Of a DNA stretch of 64,000 nt, positions 18,298 through 27,179 are shown piece by piece; position 1 is the stretch's first letter; each line of letters opens with the position of its first letter. This stretch comes from Candidatus Aminicenantes bacterium UBA1061 (lineage in GTDB: Bacteria; Acidobacteriota; Aminicenantia; Aminicenantales; Saccharicenantaceae), in contig DCDG01000018.1 in the NCBI GenBank assembly GCA_002316315.1, forward strand, positions 124,001 to 188,000, written 5' to 3'. The notes below the pieces were generated by a model that did not search any database, was not told where the DNA came from, and saw nothing but the letters and a program-made list of their open reading frames with translations. Position numbers and translations under genes: made by a program.

Positions 18298-18472
18298 TGT
18301 CTTACGCCTTTTTGATAATAAATTATATTCTTGCCATTTAGTTGACAATCACCCTTCTAGATGATTTTTAATCTCTGATCTCACCCGGGCCGGATTATTC
18401 GCGTTATAGCATTTCTTTCTATCTTTGCATCTATACTTAGTCTATAATTAGAAAGTTTCTAAGGAGGTCGAC

Positions 18473-19207
18473 ATGAATCATAAAACATCTAAATTAGCCT
18501 TTTTGCTGGTTCTGTTTATCATGGCTTTGAATATGTTGCCAGCCGGAGCTCAAGCGGAGAAAGACATTCTAGAGAAGATGCTGACAGCCATGGGTGGCAG
18601 GGAAGCCCTGTCACAGGTAAAAGACAGTAAGACCACAGGAACGATGGACATCATCCAGTTCGGGTTGACTTTCCCCCTGACCATTTATCAGAAGGAGCCT
18701 GACAAATTCCGTCTCGAAATGGAAGTCGAGGGTTATAGAATCGTCCAGGTTTATGATGGTCAGAAGGCTCAGGTAACCAATCCGCAAACTGGAGAGATAA
18801 TAGATCTTCCTTCTGATCAAACCAAGGGCATGAAGAAAGAGGCACTGGGCAACCAGGCTTGGCTGGAGCCAGCTAAACATGGTATTACCTACACCTATAA
18901 GGGAGAAGAAACTGTTGATGGGAAGAAATGCTATGTCCTGGAGCAAAAGTTTCCCGACGGCGATTTTACAACTTTTTATATTGAGGCCAGCACTTATCTA
19001 CCTTACCTGGCCCGGACCATAGGGGTTGATGCTTCTGGTAGCCGGGTAGAGACAGAAAACCGGCTGACTGATTACAGACAGATCGGCAAAACCATAGTTC
19101 CCTTTGTCATTACCATCAACCAGGCTGGAACTGAATATGCCCGGATGACGTTCAGCGAGATTATTTATAATACAGGCCTACAAGATTCATTCTTTGTGCT
19201 TAAATAA
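18473..19207 (+). CDS. LolA/LppX-like outer-membrane lipoprotein-sorting family protein
   Basis: 244 residues with a signal peptide ending near AGAQA, then the half-open beta-barrel pattern of the LolA/LolB/LppX superfamily. Visible elements are ILEKMLTAMGGREALSQVKD (the helix that opens the family), repeated amphipathic strands and a closing PFVITINQAG strand. Members carry lipoproteins or lipids across the periplasm. The same organism encodes LolD and a LolC/E-type permease just downstream on the other strand, which supports, but does not prove, a lipoprotein-carrier role. A strong AAGGAGG site precedes the ATG, and a perfect TATAAT lies at 18443-18448 without a clear -35. A terminator follows. 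Confidence 0.8.
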   Translation: MNHKTSKLAFLLVLFIMALNMLPAGAQAEKDILEKMLTAMGGREALSQVKDSKTTGTMDIIQFGLTFPLTIYQKEPDKFRLEMEVEGYRIVQVYDGQKAQVTNPQTGEIIDLPSDQTKGMKKEALGNQAWLEPAKHGITYTYKGEETVDGKKCYVLEQKFPDGDFTTFYIEASTYLPYLARTIGVDASGSRVETENRLTDYRQIGKTIVPFVITINQAGTEYARMTFSEIIYNTGLQDSFFVLK

Positions 19208-19260
19208 GATGGGCCGGACCGACTTTTAATATTTAAATTGTCCTGAACCAACAAAGGAAA

Positions 19261-19302
19261 AGCTGGATGAGAATCAAATCTTCTCATCCAGCTCATTTTT
19301 TT
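19261..19302 (+). terminator. Terminator whose right arm and loop are part of fabZ
   Basis: A perfect 13-bp stem (19261-19273 with 19281-19293), 7-base loop, then CA and eight T. It terminates the LolA-like gene. The loop contains the fabZ stop codon, read on the minus strand, and the 19281-19293 arm encodes the last FabZ residues. Confidence 0.9.
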
Positions 19303-19723
19303 TCAACAGACCAGCAACTAATCTGGCCTCAGCCGCGATGTCATCTTCGACCAGGGCTTTAGCCTCAAAAGTACAGAAGCTGGCTCTCTGTTTCAACATT
19401 TTTACTGATAACTTCAACTGGTCACCAGGAATGACTGTTCTTCTGAATTTAGCCTCTTCAATCTTGCTCAAAACAACAAAGACTGAATCGGGATCAGGAT
19501 GAGAATGGTAAAGCAAAATACCCCCTGCTTGAGCCAGAGCCTCAACGATCAAAACCCCAGGCATAATTTTCCTTTCAGGAAAATGCCCGGTGAAAAAAGG
19601 TTCATTATAGGTAACATTCTTTAAAGCTAAAATGCTGTCCCCTGGCTTAAGCTCCAGGACTCGGTCAACCAGGAGAAAGGGATACCTGTGTGGCAGCCAT
19701 TTCTCTATATTTTCTTGTTTCAT
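19274..19723 (-). CDS. fabZ: 3-hydroxyacyl-ACP dehydratase
   Basis: 149 residues, normal FabZ length. The catalytic His is in FTGHFPERKIMPG, and the catalytic Glu is in GVLIVEALAQAGG. The N-terminal LPHRYPFLLVDRV is diagnostic. It dehydrates beta-hydroxyacyl-ACP in fatty-acid elongation and is often found with lipid A and envelope genes. Here it is the last gene of a run with bamA and an ompH/skp-type gene, an order like the bamA-skp-lpxD-fabZ order of proteobacteria but without lpxD. It lies 18 bases downstream of the skp gene. Confidence 0.95.
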   Translation of the reverse strand: MKQENIEKWLPHRYPFLLVDRVLELKPGDSILALKNVTYNEPFFTGHFPERKIMPGVLIVEALAQAGGILLYHSHPDPDSVFVVLSKIEEAKFRRTVIPGDQLKLSVKMLKQRASFCTFEAKALVEDDIAAEARLVAGLLKKNELDEKI

Positions 19724-19741
19724 GGTTTACAGCCAGGATGG

Positions 19742-20287
19742 TCATTTAGACGGACTGGCTGATTTGCCAGCATCATACCTTTTAATAACATCATCAGTCA
19801 GATCGATAGTAGGATTAAAATACAGGACGCCACTTGCTCGAAGATCAAGAATTAAATCCATTCCCTTTTCCTGGCCAAGTTTCGTAATGACCGGCACGAC
19901 CTCGCTCTGGATTTTAAGATATAGCCTCTGCTGAAGTTCTTGCATATCCCGGTTGGCATCTTCGGCCGATCTCTGTCTTTCTGTTCTTTTTCGTTCAAGA
20001 TCAACGCTCAAAGATAAATAAGCCTCCTGGGTCATGGTCAGTTGCTGAGTATTAAGCCTGGTTTCTAACTGTCTGATCTGGTCATCAATTTTGGACAGAT
20101 CCTGCTGATATTTTCGGTTTCTCTCTTCGAGCTGAGCAATGGCTTTTTTGCCTTCGATTGATTTTTCCAGGATTTCCTGGGAGTTGATGATTCCCACTTT
20201 GACAGCTTGCTGTGCTTCAGCCAACAGGCTGAAACCAACCACCATCATGGATAGAACTAATAAGTACGTCGCCAGTTTTTTGGGCAT
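19742..20287 (-). CDS. skp: OmpH/Skp-family periplasmic chaperone
   Basis: 181 residues: signal peptide of about 26 residues ending AEAQQA, then a beta strand (VKVGIINSQEILEKS) and a long charged coiled coil (about 50-130), followed by KIQSEVVPVITKLGQEKGMDLILD. This is the Skp trimer layout, which holds unfolded outer-membrane proteins for BamA. Position directly downstream of bamA agrees. The start follows an AGGAGC-like site. Confidence 0.92.
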   Translation of the reverse strand: MPKKLATYLLVLSMMVVGFSLLAEAQQAVKVGIINSQEILEKSIEGKKAIAQLEERNRKYQQDLSKIDDQIRQLETRLNTQQLTMTQEAYLSLSVDLERKRTERQRSAEDANRDMQELQQRLYLKIQSEVVPVITKLGQEKGMDLILDLRASGVLYFNPTIDLTDDVIKRYDAGKSASPSK

Positions 20288-20360
20288 CTAGCTCCTCCTA
20301 AAGTTATTGTGCTTTTTAATTTTACACTTTTCTTGCTAAAAATGAAATAAGCTCTTTACC

Positions 20361-22670
20361 TTAAAAAGTCGTCCCAATAGCAAAACGGAAGGCAAAATTG
20401 GAACTATCAACATAAATTTTTCTATTATTGTAAGCAAAAATCAAACGGAAAGGCACACGGAGTGCTGGAACAAACACTCTGACCTCCATTCCGGTTGAAG
20501 TGTAGACATCCTTCAGGCTCACTTTTTGACCCGATAGCCAGGCATTGCCCACATCATAAAATATAATCCCGTAGAGAGGCCCACCAAAGGGAATAATATA
20601 TTCAAAATTCATGACCAGAGATTTTTGTCCACCAATTAAGATTTCGTTCTTATCGCGCGGACCAATGGTATAAAAATCATAACCACGGATTGATTGCTCA
20701 CCACCCAGGAAAAATCTTTCCCAGTATGGCACCTCATGTCCTTTGGTGCCTTTGACAATCATATATTCAACATGAAAACCAAGGACGTGATTGGAAATAA
20801 AGGGTTGATAATGAGCCAGATCTACCCGGGGCCTGATGAGATGAACCTGACCTCCAAGGAAAGAACCAGCATATTTTAAAGAGGCTGTATAGGAGGTTCC
20901 ACGGCTGGGAGTCAGCGGGCTATCAATAGTTGATCGGTAAAGCACTGGCTCAATGGCGCTAACATAATAGGTACCAGTATAAAAATACGGATTATAATAA
21001 TAATAGCCGCCAGTCGAGTCTTCGTAGGAAGGGGTATCAAGAGTTGTTTTCTGAAAAGAATAGTTCAAATTAAAACGCCAGTATTCAATCCACCTCATGC
21101 CGTAAATGAGAGAAATGCCTTTAGAATACTGGCTATAAAGGTACGGGATGTTTATTTTACGATCAAAGACATTAAAACCCAGAGTCATTGGCCGGTCAAA
21201 AATATAAGGCTCGGTTAGCCCGAAGCTATAATTCTTGACTCTTTTTCCCTGTTGAAGAGTCAGATCAAGTGTCTCTCCCCCGCCAAGAAAATTTACGGTC
21301 GAATAGCTGAAGGCAACAAAGGTTCCCTCATAACCACTATAACCAGCACTGAACTGGATATTGTTCTTCTGCAATTCTTTGACGTTTAAATTGACATCAA
21401 TCATGGTCGGATTCTCTGGATCGGGTTTAATATCCGGCTCTTTGTCTATATCTACCAGGCCAAGCTGCTTAACCCTCAGGATGCTATCTTTAAACAAAGC
21501 CAGGCTAAAGCGGTCTCCTTCTCTAAGCATCATTTCCCGGCGGAGGACCTTATCTTTGGTGAAGACATTGCCGGCAAAATTTAGACGGTGAAGGAAGGCC
21601 ACTTCGCCTTCATTAATACTAAACGTAACATTAACTACTTTGTTTTTCGGATCGAGATTCTCAACCGGAACAACCTGAGCATAAAGAAAGGCAAAATTTC
21701 GATACATTTCGCCCATATCTTCAACTGTCTTTTCTCTCTTTTTTGAACTATAGATCTCTCCCGGTTTAAGTTTAATCATGTCCAATAAATACTGGGTGGC
21801 AATAAACTTATTGCCTTCAACCTTGATTTCGCCTGTCCGATAAACCAGGCCCGGGTCAATAGGAATAATAATCCTCATCATTTTTTGCTGCTTGAAAAAG
21901 ACCGTATTCTTGGTCACTTCTTCTATTTTCGGTTCACCGACAGAGGCTTCCATATAACCAAATTCCTGTAGCTTCCTTTTAATCTCACTGATATTTTCTT
22001 CAAGCTTATTCTTTTTAAACACATCCTTGCCAGAAATCCAGTTAAACAGATTATGAACACGATTGTCCTTCATGGCCTGGACAAGAAAGCTATCCGGCAC
22101 CTTGTTCTTGCCGACAAAGACAACCTCTCCAACCCGCAGTTTGGGACCTTCATCAATTCTAAAAATTAGATCAACTTCATTATTGCCTCTGTTGATAAGT
22201 TCGGTGTCAAGACGGGCAGCCTGCAAACCTTTCTCTTCCAGCAATTCCTTGATGGTTTTCTTGGCTTTCTGAGCCTTGTTCGGACTATAATAGGAATGGG
22301 GGACGATATTTTCATCCTTTTCTTTAAGCTTATTAACTATGTCACCCTCTTTGAGCTTTTTACCTGTTTTAAAACTTACATTTTTAATAATCGGGTTTTC
22401 TTCAACATAAATTTTGACGATTTTGCCCTTCTGTCCCTCTTCCTCTTCAATCCTTAAATCCGAAAAAAAGCCAGTTGACCACAAGACCCTAAAGTCTTTT
22501 TTCAGCAGGTTTTCATTATAATAATCGCCCTCCCGGCAGGTTAGATAATAAGCAATAGTATCCTTCGAAATACGGTTGTTGCCAACCACTTCAATTTTTT
22601 CGACTACTTCCTGAGCAGGCAGAACACCTGCCAGTAAAATAATCATCAGCAAGAGATTCAATCGTTTCAT
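20361..22670 (-). CDS. bamA: Outer membrane protein assembly factor BamA
   Basis: 769 residues: signal peptide ending near LPAQE, about five POTRA repeats over residues 20-420, then a C-terminal 16-strand-type barrel. The barrel contains the loop-6 motif SIRGYD (VRGF/Y class), and the final residue is Phe, as usual for the outer-membrane beta-signal. It inserts beta-barrel proteins into the outer membrane. Its presence is direct evidence for a diderm cell. It lies between lolD and the skp gene on the same strand. Confidence 0.95.
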   Translation of the reverse strand: MKRLNLLLMIILLAGVLPAQEVVEKIEVVGNNRISKDTIAYYLTCREGDYYNENLLKKDFRVLWSTGFFSDLRIEEEEGQKGKIVKIYVEENPIIKNVSFKTGKKLKEGDIVNKLKEKDENIVPHSYYSPNKAQKAKKTIKELLEEKGLQAARLDTELINRGNNEVDLIFRIDEGPKLRVGEVVFVGKNKVPDSFLVQAMKDNRVHNLFNWISGKDVFKKNKLEENISEIKRKLQEFGYMEASVGEPKIEEVTKNTVFFKQQKMMRIIIPIDPGLVYRTGEIKVEGNKFIATQYLLDMIKLKPGEIYSSKKREKTVEDMGEMYRNFAFLYAQVVPVENLDPKNKVVNVTFSINEGEVAFLHRLNFAGNVFTKDKVLRREMMLREGDRFSLALFKDSILRVKQLGLVDIDKEPDIKPDPENPTMIDVNLNVKELQKNNIQFSAGYSGYEGTFVAFSYSTVNFLGGGETLDLTLQQGKRVKNYSFGLTEPYIFDRPMTLGFNVFDRKINIPYLYSQYSKGISLIYGMRWIEYWRFNLNYSFQKTTLDTPSYEDSTGGYYYYNPYFYTGTYYVSAIEPVLYRSTIDSPLTPSRGTSYTASLKYAGSFLGGQVHLIRPRVDLAHYQPFISNHVLGFHVEYMIVKGTKGHEVPYWERFFLGGEQSIRGYDFYTIGPRDKNEILIGGQKSLVMNFEYIIPFGGPLYGIIFYDVGNAWLSGQKVSLKDVYTSTGMEVRVFVPALRVPFRLIFAYNNRKIYVDSSNFAFRFAIGTTF

Positions 22671-22757
22671 GGGATAACCTTATATCATAATGCCTGTCGA
22701 TTTTCAAAGTAGCTGGATTACTTTTCCTGCCTGAAAAAGCAGCCGGCCATAAAATAT

Positions 22758-23480
22758 TTAACCTTCCTCCCCTTCAAAAAGTTTCAAGTTACCGCCTTCC
22801 ATAAGATAAGATTTCTGGCAGAAACGGGCAATTTTTTCATTATGAGTAACAATAATCGAAGACAGTCCCTTTCGCCTGTGCAGTTCGGCTATAAGCTTGA
22901 TGATTGTTTCTCCTGTTTTCCAGTCGAGGTTGCCAGTAGGTTCATCAGCTAGAAGAAGTCTTGGCTCATTAATCAAGGCCCTGGCCACAGCAATTCTTTG
23001 TTGTTCTCCTCCAGACAGCTGAGCCGGCCGGAAATTCCGCCGGCTGTCCATTCCCACTTCCTGGAGTCCTTCTCTGGCCAGATTGAGTGCTTGATTTTTG
23101 TCCATCCCGGCTATAATCAAGGGAATAGCCACATTTTCAACCGCCGAAAATTCGGGCAGGAGGTAAATAAACTGAAAAACAAAGCCTATTTTTTTATTTC
23201 TTAGCTCAGCCATATCAGCCTCGCTTTTGGTCATCAAATCCTGTCCCTCAAAATAAACCAGGCCTTCGCTCGGGCGGTCAAGTCCCCCCAGAATATTAAG
23301 AAAAGTGGTCTTTCCAACTCCTGACACGCCCATAATGGCCACCAGTTCACCAGCCTTGAGTTCGAAATTAATCCCGCCAAGCACCCGCAGCCAGGCCTGG
23401 TCAGGCAGAGGATAGGCTTTCCCCAGGTTTTCGGTTTTAATGACTGATATTGTCCGATCGATCTTCTTATCTTCACTCAT
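22758..23480 (-). CDS. lolD: Lipoprotein-releasing ABC transporter ATPase
   Basis: 240 residues of an ABC ATPase in the LolD/MacB subgroup. Walker A is GVSGVGKTT, the signature is LSGGEQQR, Walker B is LLLADEPTGNLD, and the switch His is in IVTHNE. It overlaps the permease gene upstream by 8 bases, so it is the partner ATPase that releases lipoproteins from the inner membrane. It is also the only ABC ATPase in the window. Confidence 0.93.
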   Translation of the reverse strand: MSEDKKIDRTISVIKTENLGKAYPLPDQAWLRVLGGINFELKAGELVAIMGVSGVGKTTFLNILGGLDRPSEGLVYFEGQDLMTKSEADMAELRNKKIGFVFQFIYLLPEFSAVENVAIPLIIAGMDKNQALNLAREGLQEVGMDSRRNFRPAQLSGGEQQRIAVARALINEPRLLLADEPTGNLDWKTGETIIKLIAELHRRKGLSSIIVTHNEKIARFCQKSYLMEGGNLKLFEGEEG

Positions 23481-24696
23481 ATTTTAAAGCCATAACCGGA
23501 TCAATTTTTGCTGCCCGCCTGGATGGATATAGAGTTGAAAGAAAAGTTATAGTCAGAGTTACCAGGACAATCATGGCCAGATCAAAAAGCCTTGGCCGGA
23601 AAGGCACATAGGCAATTTGATATATATCAACTGGCAGCTTGATTAACTTAAAAGTATTGGCCAGCCAGCACCAGGCAAGGCCAAGGCTTAAACCAATAGC
23701 AGTCCCAACCAGCCCGATAATCGATCCCTGCCAGAAAAATATCTTTTTTATCTGGTTGGCTTTGGCTCCCATAGCCATCAGAATGCCAATATCCCTGGTT
23801 TTTTCCATGACCAGCAAGACCAAGCTGGCAATAATGTTCAGGGCGGCCACCACCACGATCAAGGTAATCGTCAGAAAAAGCAGGGTTTTTTCGAGTTTCA
23901 GAGCCGAAAACAGGGAGCGGTTCAGTTCCATCCAGGTGGTCACATATATTCCCGGACCAGTTATCTGCTGGATCTTCTCAGCCAGCTGTTCAGCCTTAAA
24001 TATATCATCAATTCTTACCTGCAGGTAGCTCACCCGGGCCGGAAGGTTAAATATTTTCTGGGCCAGGCTTAAAGAAACAAGAGCAGTTGATGAATCAAAT
24101 TCATACAGGCCAGAATCAAAAAGGCCAGAAATCTTGAAAGTCTTAACCCTCGGCCACAGGCCGACTGGGGTCAGGCGGGCTGAAGGAATTAATACATTGA
24201 CTGTTTCTCCGACCGACACCCCCAGGGTGGCAGCCAGAGACTTGCCCAGAACCAGCAGGGGCGCCTCGTCATCTTCCGGCAGATTACCTGCCGGCAATTC
24301 CTTAAGCCAATCAGCCACTTCTCTTTCCCGTCTAAAATCCATCCCTTTCAGAAGAGCACCGGCACTGCGGGCGGGACCGGTAATCAGAACAGTATTATAA
24401 ACGACCGGCGTAACAGCCTCAACCTGTGGTAAGGTTTCAATTCTGGTGGCTAGTTCCTGATAATCCCTTAAACCCTCGCCAGAAAGATCAGAAATCATTA
24501 GATGAGAAGTCGCCCCGAGAATTTTCTCCTGAACATCTTCCTGGAAGCCAGTGATCAAAGATAGAGCTATAACCAGAGCCATCACCCCGATGGTCACTCC
24601 CAGGACAGAAACAAAGGTAATGACCGAAACAAAGGCCTGCTTCCTTCGGGCAGTCAAATATTTTTTGGCAATGAATAGCTCAAAACCAGTTTTCAC
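23473..24696 (-). CDS. lolC: Lipoprotein-releasing ABC transporter permease, LolC/LolE family
   Basis: 407 residues: one N-terminal helix (ITFVSVLGVTIGVMALVIAL), a periplasmic MacB-like domain of about 200 residues, then three C-terminal helices of the FtsX type, ending RRAAKIDPVMALKYE. Only one permease gene is present, so the complex is probably a homodimer with LolD, unlike the LolC-LolE pair of E. coli. It sits between lysS (10-base gap) and lolD (8-base overlap). Confidence 0.92.
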   Translation of the reverse strand: MKTGFELFIAKKYLTARRKQAFVSVITFVSVLGVTIGVMALVIALSLITGFQEDVQEKILGATSHLMISDLSGEGLRDYQELATRIETLPQVEAVTPVVYNTVLITGPARSAGALLKGMDFRREREVADWLKELPAGNLPEDDEAPLLVLGKSLAATLGVSVGETVNVLIPSARLTPVGLWPRVKTFKISGLFDSGLYEFDSSTALVSLSLAQKIFNLPARVSYLQVRIDDIFKAEQLAEKIQQITGPGIYVTTWMELNRSLFSALKLEKTLLFLTITLIVVVAALNIIASLVLLVMEKTRDIGILMAMGAKANQIKKIFFWQGSIIGLVGTAIGLSLGLAWCWLANTFKLIKLPVDIYQIAYVPFRPRLFDLAMIVLVTLTITFLSTLYPSRRAAKIDPVMALKYE

Positions 24697-24706
24697 TTTG
24701 AGTCCT

Positions 24707-26227
24707 TCATCTCGGTTTAAGCAGGGGGAAGAGTATGACTTCCCTGATTGATTTCTGGTTGGTAAAAATCATGGTCAGGCGATCAATCCCGATGCCTTCT
24801 CCCCCGGTGGGCGGCAAACCGTATTCAAGCGCCTCCACATAGTCAAGATCGACCAGATGCGATTCTTCGTCTCCTGTATTTCTCATCGCCGCCTGTTCTT
24901 CAAACCGCTGTCTCTGTTCGAAAGGGTCAGTTAGCTCAGAAAAGGCATTAGCCAGTTCCATACCGGCCATCATCAACTCAAAGCGATCGGCCTCTGCCGG
25001 GTTCTGCCGGTTGGCTTTAGCCAGTGGAGAAATTTCTCTCGGAGGATTGATGATAAAAGTGGGCTGAATAATTTTCTCCTTGACCAGCTTATCAAAAATG
25101 ACATCCAGCGACTTGGCGTAAGTGACCGGTTTCTTATCTGTGGTAAGAGTCGCGGCCAATTCGATCATCTCTTTTTCATCATCGAGCCTGTCTGAGGCCA
25201 GACCACTGTACTTAAGAATAGCCTCTTTGAATTTCAGCCTGGCCCAGGGCTTTCGAAAAGAAATGACATTATCTCCATATTGTAATTCTTCCCGGCCATG
25301 AATCTCTTTAGCCAGAACAAGAAAAAGGTCCTCCGTCATCTCCATCAGCTGGTTATAGTCAATGTAAGCCTGATAAAACTCCAACATGGTAAATTCCGGG
25401 TTATGCTGAGAATCAACCCCTTCATTGCGGAAACTACGATTAATTTCGTAGACCTTTTCCATTCCACCCACGACCAGTCTTTTCAGGTAGAGCTCTGGAG
25501 CTATTCTTAAATAGAGGTTTATACCCAGAGCCTGATGAAAAGTCTTAAAAGGCCGGGCCAGGGCTCCGCCTGGCATAACATGCATCATGGGAGTTTCGAC
25601 TTCTATAAAGCCCCGTTCATCAAAGTATTGACGCATTTTCCTGATTATTTCACTTCTTATTCTAAAAGTCTCCCCAGATTCAGGATTCATAATCAAGTCG
25701 AGATAGCGCCGGCGATATCGCAGTTCAATATCCTGCAACCCATGCCATTTCTCAGGTAGAGGATGAAATGACTTGGCCAGAAAGGTCATCTTTTCTGCTA
25801 GAATAGTTAATTCACCAGTTCTGGTCCGGAAAAGCCGGCCTTCGACCTGGATGACATCACCTATATCAAAGAGATCAAAAAGTTCATAGTTTTCCTTGCC
25901 TATCAAATCCTCCCGTAGATAAACCTGAACCCGATCACGGAAGTCAGCCAGGTGAAAGAAAGTCGCCCGTCCCATTTTTCTGATGGCTATAATCCGTCCC
26001 GGCACCTTAACCTGATAGTGTTTGTCTTCAAGCTCCTCCGGGCTTAGACTGAAGAATTCTCTGACTACTTCAAAAACTGAGTGGGTTTGCTCTGCCCGGT
26101 GGGGAAAAACATCTATCCCTTTCTCCTTCAGTTTCTTCCATTTTTCTAACCTGACCAATTCTTGATCAGACAATTCTTCCTGAACAAGGTGTGGATCACT
26201 TTCTTTTTTAACATCCTGTTGATTCAT
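24707..26227 (-). CDS. lysS: Lysine--tRNA ligase, class II
   Basis: 506 residues, the normal bacterial length. The N-terminal OB-fold anticodon domain (about 60-170) is followed by the class II core. Motif 1 is in FIEVETPMMHVMPGG, motif 2 in FRNEGVDSQHNPEFTMLE and motif 3 in GEGIGIDRLTM. It charges tRNA-Lys; a tRNA-Lys(CUU) gene lies at 62098-62170. The start overlaps nusB by 4 bases, so the two are translationally coupled. Confidence 0.96.
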   Translation of the reverse strand: MNQQDVKKESDPHLVQEELSDQELVRLEKWKKLKEKGIDVFPHRAEQTHSVFEVVREFFSLSPEELEDKHYQVKVPGRIIAIRKMGRATFFHLADFRDRVQVYLREDLIGKENYELFDLFDIGDVIQVEGRLFRTRTGELTILAEKMTFLAKSFHPLPEKWHGLQDIELRYRRRYLDLIMNPESGETFRIRSEIIRKMRQYFDERGFIEVETPMMHVMPGGALARPFKTFHQALGINLYLRIAPELYLKRLVVGGMEKVYEINRSFRNEGVDSQHNPEFTMLEFYQAYIDYNQLMEMTEDLFLVLAKEIHGREELQYGDNVISFRKPWARLKFKEAILKYSGLASDRLDDEKEMIELAATLTTDKKPVTYAKSLDVIFDKLVKEKIIQPTFIINPPREISPLAKANRQNPAEADRFELMMAGMELANAFSELTDPFEQRQRFEEQAAMRNTGDEESHLVDLDYVEALEYGLPPTGGEGIGIDRLTMIFTNQKSIREVILFPLLKPR

Positions 26228-26688
26228 TTTTCTTCCTCTTTTTTCTCTGGATTTCTACCTGCCTCCTTATTTTCTATCCCGTCTTTTCTGAGACTCTTGT
26301 AAATTCCATCCAGAATTCCGTTGACAAAAACGGCTGCTTCATCACCAGAAAATTTTCTGGCTATTTCAATCGCCTCGTCAATAATTATAGGTGGAGGTAA
26401 GGTTTTTTCAAACAACAACTCAAAAACAGCAATTCTTAAAATATTCCTGTCAACCATGGCCATTCTGTCCAGCCGCCAGTGGCGAGAAGCCTCTTCAATC
26501 GCCTGGTCAATTTCTATCTTGTGCTGCTTTATGCCATTCGTCAGCCAGGTGGCATACTCTTGGACTTCGGGCTTAACGGGCTGGGTGGACCAGTAATCCT
26601 TGAATATTTCTTCTGGCCGGTCGGGAGAAAATTCCAATTGAAACAGAATCTGTAAAACACACTCCCTGGCTTTTCTTCTACTTCCCAT
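26224..26688 (-). CDS. nusB: Transcription antitermination factor NusB
   Basis: 154 residues, all alpha-helical, with the NusB hallmark start RRKARECVLQILFQLE and a C-terminal EAIEIARKFSGDEAAVFVNGILDGI. It binds boxA RNA with NusE (S10) for rRNA antitermination. The neighbour ribH (20 bases upstream) is a pairing seen in many bacteria. The C-terminus has a charged tail beyond the usual end. Confidence 0.96.
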   Translation of the reverse strand: MGSRRKARECVLQILFQLEFSPDRPEEIFKDYWSTQPVKPEVQEYATWLTNGIKQHKIEIDQAIEEASRHWRLDRMAMVDRNILRIAVFELLFEKTLPPPIIIDEAIEIARKFSGDEAAVFVNGILDGIYKSLRKDGIENKEAGRNPEKKEEEK

Positions 26689-26708
26689 GGTTAAAATTTC
26701 TTAGGTAA

Positions 26709-27179
26709 TCAGTCTAATTTGGCTTGCTTTAATAAATTTACTGTTTCAATCAGGGCCAGAGCGGCTTCATAACCCTTATTACCTGCCTTTGTGCCAGCCC
26801 TCTCTATACCCTGTTCAATCGTCTCGACGGTCAGGATGCCAAAGGAAATAGGCAAGCCCTCTTCTACCGCTACTTGAGACAGTCCTTTGGTCACTTCAGC
26901 GCTCAGATAATCAAAGTGAGGCGTATCTCCACGGATTAAAGCCCCGAGGCAAATAATACCATCGACCTGTTTTTTACCGGCCAGTTTTTTGGCTAAAAGA
27001 GGTACTTCAAAAGCACCGGGCACCTTATAAATTTCAATATCGGTCTCTTCCATACCCAGTTTTTTCAGCGCCTCCAGAGCGCCATCCAGCAGGTGACCAG
27101 AGATAAACTGGTTAAAACGGCTGAGGATGATGGCAATCCTGTATCCCGGGGCCTGAAGCTTACCTTCATATATTTTCAT
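26709..27179 (-). CDS. ribH: 6,7-dimethyl-8-ribityllumazine synthase
   Basis: 156 residues. Diagnostic parts are the N-terminal RIAIILSRFNQFISGHLLDGAL, the VPGAFEVPLLAKKL segment and the catalytic His in GDTPHFDYLSAEV. It condenses the pyrimidine and butanone phosphate precursors in riboflavin synthesis. Other rib genes are not nearby. It overlaps the GNAT gene upstream by 14 bases. Confidence 0.96.
   Translation of the reverse strand: MKIYEGKLQAPGYRIAIILSRFNQFISGHLLDGALEALKKLGMEETDIEIYKVPGAFEVPLLAKKLAGKKQVDGIICLGALIRGDTPHFDYLSAEVTKGLSQVAVEEGLPISFGILTVETIEQGIERAGTKAGNKGYEAALALIETVNLLKQAKLD

Noticed and set aside
18342..18347. TTGACA as a -35 element for the LolA-like gene
   Set aside because: No -10 at 15-19 bases, and it is 130 bases from the gene; the TATAAT at 18443 has no matching -35.
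26709..27179. FMN riboswitch for ribH
   Set aside because: ribH overlaps the coding region of the gene upstream, and no conserved RFN sequence is visible in the leader of the run.
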